Notes under the pieces: generated by a model | What the model was told of the DNA's origin: nothing | The model's input: the letters and a program-made list of their open reading frames with translations, nothing else | Databases searched by the model: none | Shown here: one piece after another, positions 53,001 through 60,895 of the stretch | Position numbering within the stretch: position 1 is the stretch's first letter | Layout: every line of letters begins with the position of its first letter | From: JAMWDF01 sp964645405 | GTDB taxonomy: Bacteria > Ratteibacteria > UBA8468 > B48-G9 > DSTR01 | Reading direction: 5' to 3' | Assembly: GCA_964645405.1 (NCBI GenBank) | Contig: CAZYCA010000034.1 | Location: forward strand, 1 to 64,000 | DNA length: 64,000 nucleotides | Made by a program: the position numbers and the translations under genes

Positions 53001-54134
53001 ACCAAAAAAACCTGTCTTTTTTGCCCAGGCTGTATAATCCACAATAACAGATAACCTTTCCCGCGAGGGGAGAAATCTCGGGAAAACATAAACCAGAGGA
53101 ACTTCTTTAGCTACCCGGGGAATGAAACGGTCTACCGGAAAATTAACCCTTCGCTGGAGAGAGAAGATAGGTTTTTGCTCCCAGAGAGCTTCCAGATGGA
53201 CAGTGTTGAAAGATAAGAGTTTCTGTTTTTTACCCAGAACTACTTCTACCACCTGGCCTGGATTAACAGTCACTGTTTGTTTCTCGGTGCCCAGGGAAAC
53301 AGTTTCCGCTCCCCGGGTTGCCTGGCCCTGAGCTGTAAGGGAGAGAGAAACTTCCTGAGATTTTTCAGCAGAATTGGCAATTTCTAACTTCACCTGTAAC
53401 TGAGCATCAAGCAACGGGTGAGGATTGACGACCCGGACAGCAGGTGCCCGGCTATCAAAGACAATATCACAACCAACCCGGGCATCATTCAAGCCGCCAG
53501 AACCGTTCAAAGCAGACCAGTAATAATCCGAATAGGTTCTGTCTAAATTCATTCTCCACTTTGCTCCATCAGCTGGTGGTGATGGCACCATGGAAGAAAA
53601 AGGAATTCTTACCTCGCAGACCCAGTGTGTACCATCAACACTGTTGGCAATTTCCGCACCACTTTCCCAGGAATTGTGACTTTCTGCAGAATTGGGAACA
53701 AACTTGCAATCCCAGAGAGTACCCAGCGCATTGATAGCCAGGTAAAAGACAGGGAAATCAAACCTTTCTATGTCCGGTCCTGAACCTGGTGCCAGCATAA
53801 TTTCTAAACAGTCATCACCGATAATGGAAAGGTGGTCATGCACGACACAGGAGGCAACAATGGTATTGGTGTTGGACGCCAGAGAATCCATGGCAAGATA
53901 AAGATTTTCTTTGTCCCGGAAAACATAAAAAACTGGCTGTTCCATTCTGATGTTACGCGTACCAACAGTTTCCAGCATGGTCAAAGCAGCAGCAAACTGC
54001 CACTCCCCTTCTGAAATTTTCCCGTCAATCACCGGTGGTTCAGGACAAGCGGGGATAACGAAAAAAGGGTCCTGTGCGCACAAAACCATCCCTGCCAGCA
54101 GGAAAAATAAAATACTGCTTCCTTTTCCTTTCAT
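50067..54134 (-). CDS. Exported CBM9-like plus DUF6067/GH123_N-type glycosidase, paralogue 5
   Basis: 1355 residues from the ATG at 54134, which has GGAGG five bases upstream. Signal peptide about 1-21, CBM9-like domain (EPPVIDGKISEGEWQFA, about 28-240), DUF6067-type core with DYDTCFCYAADSDKGW near 640-655, FYDD near 853, and a ConA-like C-terminal module (about 1145-1350) with FSDFFVGREE at the end. The second acidic motif seen in paralogues 1-4 (DxE followed by an aromatic) reads CEHGY here (about 933), so the Glu is missing. It may have shifted specificity or lost activity. Last gene of a three-gene operon, 15 bp after the preceding gene. Confidence 0.8.
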   Translation of the reverse strand: MKGKGSSILFFLLAGMVLCAQDPFFVIPACPEPPVIDGKISEGEWQFAAALTMLETVGTRNIRMEQPVFYVFRDKENLYLAMDSLASNTNTIVASCVVHDHLSIIGDDCLEIMLAPGSGPDIERFDFPVFYLAINALGTLWDCKFVPNSAESHNSWESGAEIANSVDGTHWVCEVRIPFSSMVPSPPADGAKWRMNLDRTYSDYYWSALNGSGGLNDARVGCDIVFDSRAPAVRVVNPHPLLDAQLQVKLEIANSAEKSQEVSLSLTAQGQATRGAETVSLGTEKQTVTVNPGQVVEVVLGKKQKLLSFNTVHLEALWEQKPIFSLQRRVNFPVDRFIPRVAKEVPLVYVFPRFLPSRERLSVIVDYTAWAKKTGFFGDGISAEISVWPKGKELEKPVMNGKLTEFKDCRGVWRQSTKNLPEGEYSVLVTLASKTGQLIAKHEDWFEKRIFDWMVNPRGKGEKVPAPYIPLKVSGRSVQVWGRTYSFQTSGLPESFLTQGKNYLKAPVTLLAQTAEGDVSWKTVSPFSFEEISPAAVSGRSVISGNKLKVELESITEYDGFVLFRMRYGPEKDTVTVRKMQVKIPLDARYTKFFSAAGDTQGVCIQGALLPEKEGKVYDSMKDTRSVCCSPTFATLFWVGDYDTCFCYAADSDKGWLIRDDAPAVEAYREGEQVIVYLNLVDKEYNLNQSRELEFAFQAGPTKPMIDNYRGIQDGGNPGDAPLTIIQVGGSGNCGGGGTHILHPGDTPEIRKQCRERLEKVIAGGNKAVVGYHYWGTVPKGRVETRVFRGEWGIDRYTWDANKAVREWEWQNKFYGDNRDLYIISYVKCVPSYVDFITYAYDEMLKYTPLSGFYDDTGYPKPVFDEELGLGFIREDGRKVYSSGLWIYRERWKRAAYVNFLHNRPNFLRDSQHCHAHFMPAYHFIGLWAPCEHGYYNPFKDRDNLGFYGSVDRFVAYNPGRQFGQPGMIGMSSPQWEAAAFVRDTRNMMMLAFLNDQDVGSFGSRDTRTVCRLRAARNIFRPWEKDTTFTGYWEAEKTVKRNNEKVLVSYYRKGNGLLFILGNTSFQEEKVTVEPDWKTLGFNHAGLNCFNPETGEAISLSAGNSKTGFSVKVPARDVLLVLAGKPGAYIPRNVDLTAPSLLPEKILNSLSDTFTGQQLSSSWLKDLHEGNASVSMIDGRLCVQGDHYGYAHIRKVINQDNISVQCLILRAPSGGQDTSGGSLFLVWPNGEFVQATPGVNEKKFLYTGSSIGLRRGSPISTESIFGWYPFMANWVKISLNPETIRFYSSSDGKEWKLDAEVKRGEKYAGPPEFVLLGNGHKGEKPHLDNVHPAHFNPQSRSPVTFFSDFFVGREE

Positions 54135-54149
54135 TTTTGCCTCCACTTT

Positions 54150-57100
54150 TCAGGTTTCCCGGGAAACAATAAATTCACTGATGTAACAGGGAGAAGAGGT
54201 AGAATCCCATTTCTCATCATTCTGAAAAACTTCACCTTCTCCTTCTCTTCCCCTGCCAATTATCAGATAGACCGGGGCTTGTTTACAGGTATCAGGCCTT
54301 TTTATTTCTGCTTCCAGGTTCCAGGTCTGACCATCCAGAGAAGAAAAATACCTGATTTTCTCCTCAGTCAGGGAAATTTTTAACCAGAAGTCGTAGAAAT
54401 TGTTGTCTGTCACAGCCATGCGTCTGGGTGCCAGATTTATCCTTCGCTGACCGTGCCCGGAAATCACCAGCTGGTCATTACCACCGCAGAAACTGCAAAA
54501 ATTACCTTTCCCCCAGTAGAGCTTTATCCCCGGATTCCAGCCAGTATCACCACCGGTCGGCTGTATCTGAAACCTCGCCTGGACAGAAATATTTTCAAAA
54601 CCTTTTCCTGGTTGCCTTGCCAGGTACTGATACTTGTAATGTTTGCCTTCCAGAATCAGTTTGCCATTTTCTGCTTTTATTCCGCCACCAGTTACCTGAG
54701 CTGGCGAAGTAAAAATATACCAGTTATTCTTCAGTCCCGGTGTTGTCTGAAAATCATTCTGAAAAAGGACTTCTGCAGGTGGAGGTAACCTGCTTATCAG
54801 TTCCTGTAAGGAATGGGGATTATTATCCACTCTCACCCGGCCAAAATAAACAGGCACAGAATCTGGACCGGGGGAGATATTCCGGCCTTCTTTCAGCCAG
54901 GCAGAAAGTGTTATCAGGACAGTCCTACCAGTCCAGGCACCTAAGGATATTTCTACAGGCTTCCAGTCTTTTGTCCTCTCCAGGTGGTCCTGCCAGATAA
55001 TTTTTCCATTCACTGCCACGGCAACCACCATGGCTGGAAGTGACCGGGAACGGTCCTGGCTGTCATAGGCTAAATCAAACTTTAGAGAAGGTTTACTGTT
55101 TTCCACTAAAGAAATCCATTGTTCGGTATAACCCCGGAAACGGCCTGTACCTAAAGCCACGCAGGGATATTCCTTACCAGCCAGCTGATAATTTTTTCTC
55201 AAGACTGCCTGATTGTAAGACCAATCCCTATCAGGAAGACCATTAGCCAGGGTCTGCCCCCTGGCAGCAATGAAATCACTGCGGATTCTACCATCCTTAG
55301 GTTGCACTTCTTTCCACAGGAGAACCAGGCCTCCAGGAGTAAAAGTTTTTACCGTAATTTTCTGACTGGTTTCTGCATTTTTGAAAATTTCTCCGGTGCT
55401 GTCCAGAATTTGTAAACAGGGCTGATGAAATAATATCTCCAGTGCACATTCTTTTTCTTTTCCATCTATCGTCTCCAGGCTAACCACACTCCAGTTACCG
55501 GAGTGGTGGAATTCCTGGATTATTACTCCTTCAGATATCCCGGTAATGGTAAAAGGCTGTTCCTCTTGTTTTTTCCCGGGAACCAGAAAGTATGTTGCCC
55601 GGGGATTAAGACCAAGCGGCTGATTATCACGCATAGCAGGCCAGCCCTGGATATAACAAGGCTCAGAGAAGGGACTGCTGGTTACTCCAGAAAGTCTTAC
55701 CAGTCTGGGCTGAAAAGTTTTCCCGGTTAATTCTACATAACCATCGCCGTAAGGTAGTTTCCGGTACTGAAACCATTTGCCATTTCTACCCCGATAGTAA
55801 GCCAGGGCTTCTTCTTCCCATTTTTCTGGCAAATCATTAAATAATTCTTCTTCTGTAAACAGTTTCACCCTGGCTACTGACCAGTCATCTTTCAGGTTAA
55901 GTTCCGGCAGTCCGCCTACCAGTGCTGATTCATCCGGTTCAATTCCGGCTTCTCTTGTCCAGGTGTAACTTCCCCACAGTGCTGTCCGCAGGGGATGGTT
56001 AAGTTTGCTTTTAATGGAGGGATAAGCCCGGGGTAAAGTGAAATGGCTGGCACCTTCCCAGGTATAAAAAGTATAGGGCACAGTCCACTGACTCTGGCAT
56101 TCACTCATGATAGCTAAATGCGGATGGGCTTTTCTCAATTCTTTTAAGGCTACTGCCTCACCATCCCGATAAAGAAAACCATCCATCACCTTTCTTTCTG
56201 CAGGAAACATGTAGCCGTGGTCCGCACCAAGAATATCAAAGTAACAACCAGAAGCCCCATGAAAAGCACAGTAGTTGCCGTAGTTACGCACCAGGTATTC
56301 TCTGACCAGACGGCTACCAGGATGAAGTACCCACAGCCCTTCCATTTCCTCCATAGTTTTATCTTTCGGCTGATAGTATCCCGTAGCCACTGGACGGAAA
56401 TAATCATAAAATTTTTCTGGTGGGCCCCGGTAATCAGGAGTGAAAACATAGCCTTCAGGAAAACCCCAGTTCTTCTCCTTGATTTCCTGGTAACGTTTAA
56501 TCAAACCCTTAGGGGAATAAATCAGGGTCCAGGGATAATAAGCCATCCAGCGGAAGCCATATTTTTTAATTGCCGCTACCACCGGTTCTTTCGGCCAGCC
56601 CAGCCTGGTCATATACCGGTGGTCACCAAAAGCCACAATTCCGTTTCCATTCCAGTAGAAGAGAAGAATCTTTGCCGGGTCGACCTTTTCTGCCAGTTTC
56701 TGGTAGTAGCGGTCAGATTCTTCTGGAGAGGGAGAACCATGGGCACCCCCTGGCGCACCTGTGTGCACAGCATGAATTTTCCTCACCCAGGGACAGTCAT
56801 TCTCCCATAATGGCTTAGCACCAGTGGTTTTCTCATAACTTTTCCGGTATTGTTTCACTGCCTCCAGCCAGGTGGGAAAAACGTCAAATCTCCAGAGGAC
56901 AGAACTGGTCTGCAGGTTACTTTTTTCTCTAAGATCTCTTTCTGTAGTCAGAAATAGCCCATCTGCCTCCGGCTCATGGTGGATAACTACATTATGGCCA
57001 GCAAAAAAATCAGTGGACCAGAGGAAAAGACAACTTCTCTCTCCTTCCACCACTGCCAGCGGTGGGGAATAAAGGTTGTTAGCCCAGCGGACACTATAAT

Positions 57101-57668
57101 TTATGACAGGTGCATCCTGGCGTGTGTACTTAGCTCCAGAACCAAGAATAACAGCTCTGGTCTTCAGATTGGTTAAGGGAAGGCTGGAATTCTCCGGAAC
57201 ACTGGATGGTTCTGTCACCCTAATCACTGTTTTAACCAGCACCCCACCACTGGTGGTATCAACGGAAATATAATAATCTACCGCGTCAAGCTGATTCTTA
57301 CTTCCCGGAAGGTTAGTATAGGTCAAAATACCCTGGTCCGCACCAGCCTGCTGCCACAAACAACTTGATTCTGGCCCTGGCCGGAGTAATTGTTTCTTAC
57401 CTTCCATTTTTCCCAGATGTTCCCAGGGGTTCCCCTGAGAGAAAACTTCCCCGGTGGCAACATTTTTTAGAGAGGATATCACTCCTCCTTCTATCACCAG
57501 TTCCAGTTTTTTCGTTCTGACAAAAAGTCTGTTGTCTTCAAAGTGAAAAAAAGGTTGAGAAAAGAGATAATTACCGGAAAGAGTAAGAAGAAAAAGGAGA
57601 AATCTTGCGGGGAAATAAATTCTCATAAACGAGAAAAAACTACCGCGAAAAACTGACTTTTCTCTCAT
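54150..57668 (-). CDS. Exported TIM-barrel glycosidase-like protein (DUF6259-like) with ConA-like C-terminal module
   Basis: 1172 residues. A signal peptide follows MRIYFPARFLLFLLTLS, so translation may begin at 57626 instead of 57668. The N-terminal 270 residues are a beta-sandwich (VIEGGVISSLKNVATGEVF, RTKKLELVI). A TIM barrel follows with HGASGCYFDILGADHGYMF near 470-485, where the Asp after CYF is the likely catalytic residue, and AIMSECQSQW. The final part carries an extra beta-sandwich and a ConA-like module (about 1000-1170) very similar to that of paralogues 1, 2 and 5. The layout resembles DUF6259 proteins, but I am not certain. Its ATG overlaps the pseudopilin stop by 4 bp. Confidence 0.7.
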   Translation of the reverse strand: MREKSVFRGSFFSFMRIYFPARFLLFLLTLSGNYLFSQPFFHFEDNRLFVRTKKLELVIEGGVISSLKNVATGEVFSQGNPWEHLGKMEGKKQLLRPGPESSCLWQQAGADQGILTYTNLPGSKNQLDAVDYYISVDTTSGGVLVKTVIRVTEPSSVPENSSLPLTNLKTRAVILGSGAKYTRQDAPVINYSVRWANNLYSPPLAVVEGERSCLFLWSTDFFAGHNVVIHHEPEADGLFLTTERDLREKSNLQTSSVLWRFDVFPTWLEAVKQYRKSYEKTTGAKPLWENDCPWVRKIHAVHTGAPGGAHGSPSPEESDRYYQKLAEKVDPAKILLFYWNGNGIVAFGDHRYMTRLGWPKEPVVAAIKKYGFRWMAYYPWTLIYSPKGLIKRYQEIKEKNWGFPEGYVFTPDYRGPPEKFYDYFRPVATGYYQPKDKTMEEMEGLWVLHPGSRLVREYLVRNYGNYCAFHGASGCYFDILGADHGYMFPAERKVMDGFLYRDGEAVALKELRKAHPHLAIMSECQSQWTVPYTFYTWEGASHFTLPRAYPSIKSKLNHPLRTALWGSYTWTREAGIEPDESALVGGLPELNLKDDWSVARVKLFTEEELFNDLPEKWEEEALAYYRGRNGKWFQYRKLPYGDGYVELTGKTFQPRLVRLSGVTSSPFSEPCYIQGWPAMRDNQPLGLNPRATYFLVPGKKQEEQPFTITGISEGVIIQEFHHSGNWSVVSLETIDGKEKECALEILFHQPCLQILDSTGEIFKNAETSQKITVKTFTPGGLVLLWKEVQPKDGRIRSDFIAARGQTLANGLPDRDWSYNQAVLRKNYQLAGKEYPCVALGTGRFRGYTEQWISLVENSKPSLKFDLAYDSQDRSRSLPAMVVAVAVNGKIIWQDHLERTKDWKPVEISLGAWTGRTVLITLSAWLKEGRNISPGPDSVPVYFGRVRVDNNPHSLQELISRLPPPAEVLFQNDFQTTPGLKNNWYIFTSPAQVTGGGIKAENGKLILEGKHYKYQYLARQPGKGFENISVQARFQIQPTGGDTGWNPGIKLYWGKGNFCSFCGGNDQLVISGHGQRRINLAPRRMAVTDNNFYDFWLKISLTEEKIRYFSSLDGQTWNLEAEIKRPDTCKQAPVYLIIGRGREGEGEVFQNDEKWDSTSSPCYISEFIVSRET

Positions 57669-58357
57669 TCGTAATACCAGGGATATTTACCGGAGACAGG
57701 TACAGCTATATTTTGTCTGGTCACCCACTGACAGTGACCATCCAGAAAGAGAATATTAACGCCATCAGAGTGCCGGAAGGATGGTCCCCCCATATTTCCA
57801 GTGATTTCGTAGTTGTAGTAAATCCAGGGAGAAGCACCGTCATTGGCTCCAGGGGTGTAATACTTATCCATAATAAAATAGAGCTGGTCAGGCTTTTTAA
57901 TCCTTGCCATTTTCAACCCCCGGTAGGTAACATTGTTGGTGGAATTATAGCCGACTTCTGTTCCAGCAATTCTCATGTTATATCCATAGTGGCCATAACA
58001 CCTGTCACTACCGGTTGGTACTCTTGTTTCACTGGGACAAACAAGGATATGGTTTTTCTTCCAGGAAGGGGAAAGCATCCAGGGTTTACCTTTAATGTAA
58101 CCTCCCTCCACGATGATGTCTGTCCAGTTTCTTAGATTCCCTGGTCCATAGTAATATCCTCTTGGTAGCACCAGGTCTTCCCAGTCAATGGCATACATCT
58201 GGACAATGGTTGCCAGTTGTTTCAGATTGTTAAGGCAGTAAGCCTGTCTTGCTTTCTCCCTGGCTTTTGCCAGAGCCGGAAGTAACAGCGCAGCTAAGAT
58301 GGCAATAATCGCTACCACCACTAAAAGCTCAATCAAAGTAAATCCCTTCTTTTGCAT
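57665..58357 (-). CDS. Pseudopilin with type IV prepilin leader and H-X9-DG end
   Basis: 230 residues. MQKKG precedes FTLIELLVVVAIIAILAA, then AREKARQAYCLNNLKQL. The C-terminus RHSDGVNILFLDGHCQWV is a perfect H-X9-DG motif of the PVC DUF1559-like pseudopilins. It opens a three-gene operon whose other members are two exported glycan enzymes of more than 1100 residues. AAAGGGGTGG precedes the ATG and a consensus promoter lies 24-52 bp upstream. Expected to be cleaved and assembled into a pseudopilus; how it relates to its operon partners is not known. Confidence 0.92.
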   Translation of the reverse strand: MQKKGFTLIELLVVVAIIAILAALLLPALAKAREKARQAYCLNNLKQLATIVQMYAIDWEDLVLPRGYYYGPGNLRNWTDIIVEGGYIKGKPWMLSPSWKKNHILVCPSETRVPTGSDRCYGHYGYNMRIAGTEVGYNSTNNVTYRGLKMARIKKPDQLYFIMDKYYTPGANDGASPWIYYNYEITGNMGGPSFRHSDGVNILFLDGHCQWVTRQNIAVPVSGKYPWYYE

Positions 58358-58380
58358 AGTCCACCCCTTTTTACACTATA

Positions 58381-58409
58381 ATTCTAACACCTGTGAAAAA
58401 ATTTGTCAA
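58381..58409 (-). promoter_or_regulatory. Promoter of the pseudopilin-led glycan operon
   Basis: On the minus strand a perfect TTGACA (58404-58409) and TAGAAT (58381-58386) are exactly 17 bp apart, the best sigma70-type match in the window. Start near 58374; AAAGGGGTGG follows at 58361-58370. Confidence 0.72.
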
Positions 58410-58447
58410 TACCCTGCCGAAATAGAAAGATAACTGTTTGCCTGAGG

Positions 58448-58476
58448 TTGCGGAAAGGGTAAAAAAAGTATATATT
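58448..58476 (+). promoter_or_regulatory. Promoter of the MarC gene
   Basis: TTGCGG (58448-58453) and TATATT (58471-58476) are 17 bp apart, giving a start near 58483, about 30 nt before the GTG start. It is divergent from the pseudopilin promoter with about 40 bp between the -35 boxes. Confidence 0.5.
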
Positions 58477-58513
58477 CTCATCAAAGCCAGTATTTTTAAA
58501 AAGGCAGGAAATT

Positions 58514-59101
58514 GTGAATATTGCTTCGGCGATAGCGCTTTTGTTTCTTGTCCTGGACCCTGTGGGAAACATTCCAGTATTTCTGACAGTTTTAAAAAAT
58601 GTAGACAGGAGAAGACACACCAGAATTATCCTGCGAGAACTCTGTATTGCCCTTGGAGTGTTAATTATTTTCCTTTTTTCCGGCTCCACAATTCTGCACA
58701 TTCTTGCCATCACCGAACCATCACTCAGTATTGCAGCGGGAATTATCCTTTTCCTTATAGCCATCAAGATGATTTTCCCTGTTCCTGAGGGAATCTTCGG
58801 GAAAAGTCCGGAAGGTGAACCGTTTGTCGTTCCACTGGCTATTCCTCTCATTGCCGGTCCTTCAGCTATTACTACACTTCTTCTTCTCATCAGCAGGGAA
58901 CCTTCCCGCTGGCTGGAATGGCTGGTTGCCCTTCTCTGTGCCTGGTTTTTATCTGGCGTAATTCTGCTGGCTTCAGCTCCTTTGCACCGGCTTCTGGGAG
59001 AAAGAGGACTCATTGCCCTGGAACGGGTAATGGGCATGCTGCTTACAACTATCGCCGTGCAGATGTTTCTCTCCGGACTGAAACAGGCAATTTTGCAGTA
59101 A
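58514..59101 (+). CDS. MarC family (UPF0056) inner-membrane protein
   Basis: 195 residues from a GTG with AGGAA upstream. About six hydrophobic helices; LVLDPVGNIPVFLTVL is the family signature and VPLAIPLIAGPSAITTLLLL the second conserved segment. Length is typical. The family was once linked to multiple antibiotic resistance in E. coli, but that link was withdrawn and its substrate is unknown. It has its own promoter and no evident tie to the glycan genes. A 342-codon frame on the other strand over this region is a shadow. Confidence 0.9.
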   Translation: MNIASAIALLFLVLDPVGNIPVFLTVLKNVDRRRHTRIILRELCIALGVLIIFLFSGSTILHILAITEPSLSIAAGIILFLIAIKMIFPVPEGIFGKSPEGEPFVVPLAIPLIAGPSAITTLLLLISREPSRWLEWLVALLCAWFLSGVILLASAPLHRLLGERGLIALERVMGMLLTTIAVQMFLSGLKQAILQ

Positions 59102-59259
59102 AAGAAAGCGGAAATGCAAAGTCTATTACATGAAATTCTGGTTTTCCAGGAGAAGCAACGATTTACAAAAAGCGTTTCTGGCTTCTGGTGGCGGAAAAAT
59201 TTACTGGAAGGGAAAAGAGTAGCTGAGTGAATCTTCTGTTGTCTGGATAACATTTTCCC

Positions 59260-60048
59260 ATGATTAAAGAACTGGCTGTTTACCACTGGAAAGAAAAAGA
59301 CTTTCCTGAAGGAGTGCTGCGGCTGGAATACCTCAGTTGTTTTGATCAGAAGAAAGACTGGGCTTTGCTGCAGGTGCAGAAAACCGACTGGCTGGTTAAG
59401 CTCCACGGTCATGGCTCTTCCGGGGACCAGATATACACGCGGCAGGATTTAAAAAATACCTGGTTACCGAGGTTTCTCACTGCTGGATTCAGTCTTTTCA
59501 GTCCTAATCTGAGAGGCAATGCCTGGATGTCACCACAGGCAGTCTCTGATCTGCATGGACTTCTTGGTTATTTAAGGGAAAAGTTTCACGCCAGACGTTT
59601 TTTCTTCTTCAGCGGGTCCATGGGTGGCACCGGTAACCTCATTTACTCTGCTCTTCATCCTGAAGATGTCACCGCAGTGGTGGCTCTTTGCCCGGCAACT
59701 GATTTAACTCTTTATTACCACTGGTGCCGGGAGCAAAAAGAACCATGTGTCCTGAAAGAAATTGCTGCTGCCATTGAAAATTCTTACGGTGGTCCTCCTG
59801 AATCCTTACCCCACCTTTACCAACAGCATTCCGCCCTAACTAATTGCTCTCGTCTGGTTATGCCAGTGTGTGTAATCCACGGTGATGCTGACGCTATTAT
59901 TCCGGTTGAGCTATCACGTCTTCTGGCCAGATGTTTGAAAAATCACCGCCAGTTTTTTTACCTGGAGATACCCGGGGGTAACCACGATGCACCTTTAAGG
60001 GTGGAGGAACCATTTTTGTGGCTTCTGGAGAAAAGAAAAAATGCCTGA
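59260..60048 (+). CDS. Alpha/beta hydrolase, prolyl-oligopeptidase/esterase-like
   Basis: 262 residues, no signal peptide. The nucleophile elbow is GSMGG (Ser about 120), the acid is likely in VIHGDADAIIP (Asp about 208) and the base in PGGNHDAPL (His about 242), a complete catalytic triad in the standard order. LVKLHGHGSSGDQ is the oxyanion-hole strand. An esterase removing acyl groups from sugars or a peptidase are both possible. The 158-bp gap upstream shows no clear promoter or gene. The stop overlaps the next gene by 8 bp. Confidence 0.82.
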   Translation: MIKELAVYHWKEKDFPEGVLRLEYLSCFDQKKDWALLQVQKTDWLVKLHGHGSSGDQIYTRQDLKNTWLPRFLTAGFSLFSPNLRGNAWMSPQAVSDLHGLLGYLREKFHARRFFFFSGSMGGTGNLIYSALHPEDVTAVVALCPATDLTLYYHWCREQKEPCVLKEIAAAIENSYGGPPESLPHLYQQHSALTNCSRLVMPVCVIHGDADAIIPVELSRLLARCLKNHRQFFYLEIPGGNHDAPLRVEEPFLWLLEKRKNA

Positions 60049-60895
60049 GTGGCAACTGGTAGCCTGTGATCTGGATGGAACACTGCTTGACGATGAAGGT
60101 GTTATCCCTGAAGAAAACAAGAAGATGTTACAGAAAATAAGTCAGCAGGGTGCCATCATTGCTCTGGCTTCTGGCAGGATGACTGACTGTATTATCCCTT
60201 TTGCTGAACAGTTAGGGATAGACTGTGCCATCATTGCTTATAACGGTGCTCTCATCAGAGCCAGGGCTAAAGAAAAAAGAAAAATCATTTTTCATAATCC
60301 TGTCCCGGCTATCTACGGAGATTTTCTGATAGATTATTGCCAGAAAAACCAGTTTCACCTGAACTATTACCTGAATGATTGTCTTTATGCCAGAGAAGAT
60401 GAAAAACTCAGGAAGTATGCCTTAATCTATGCGCGGCAGACAGCTGCGGTATTCCATTTTGTCCCTGATTTAAAGATTTTCCTGGGGCAACAGCCAACAA
60501 AGCTTATTCTTATTACCGATGTCTTTAATGAGAAGCAGCCTTTTCGCACAAGGGACTACCAGTACAGTTTTTTCCAGCAGAAGATGGGAGACAGGATTAA
60601 CCTTTTCCGCACCAACCCGGAATATCTGGAGTTCTTGAACAAAGAGGTAGATAAAGGAGTGGGACTTTTAAAGCTTGCCAGTTTCTATGGCATCAGACAG
60701 TCTGCTATAGTTGCTTTTGGTGATGGCGAAAACGATGCAGATATGCTCCTGGCAGCCGGAACTGGAGTGGCTATGGCTAATGCTAAAGAAAAGGTGAAAA
60801 AACTGGCAAAGATCGTCCTGGACTGGACCAATAACGAAGCAGGAGTCGCCAGATTTCTTAAAAATGAGATGAAAAATTCAAACACAGGCAAGTAG
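60041..60895 (+). CDS. Cof-type HAD superfamily phosphatase
   Basis: 284 residues. Motif I is ACDLDGTLLDDEG (Asp10 nucleophile, Asp12 acid/base), motif II-like IIALASGRM, and motif IV FGDGENDADMLLAAGTGVAMANA, with the large C2 cap between, as in Cof/YbjI-type sugar phosphatases. Likely dephosphorylates sugar phosphates or flavin precursors in the cytoplasm; members are promiscuous. It overlaps the hydrolase gene by 8 bp and its 3' end overlaps the convergent FAD oxidase gene by 18 bp. Confidence 0.9.
   Translation: MPEWQLVACDLDGTLLDDEGVIPEENKKMLQKISQQGAIIALASGRMTDCIIPFAEQLGIDCAIIAYNGALIRARAKEKRKIIFHNPVPAIYGDFLIDYCQKNQFHLNYYLNDCLYAREDEKLRKYALIYARQTAAVFHFVPDLKIFLGQQPTKLILITDVFNEKQPFRTRDYQYSFFQQKMGDRINLFRTNPEYLEFLNKEVDKGVGLLKLASFYGIRQSAIVAFGDGENDADMLLAAGTGVAMANAKEKVKKLAKIVLDWTNNEAGVARFLKNEMKNSNTGK

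Noticed and set aside
59114..59230. 38-codon frame between MarC and the alpha/beta hydrolase
   Set aside because: No ribosome binding site and no recognisable features; too short to support.
58384..59412. 342-codon frame on the minus strand over the MarC gene
   Set aside because: The plus strand encodes a full-length MarC protein with signature motifs and a promoter; the minus frame is basic, lacks motifs and is a shadow.
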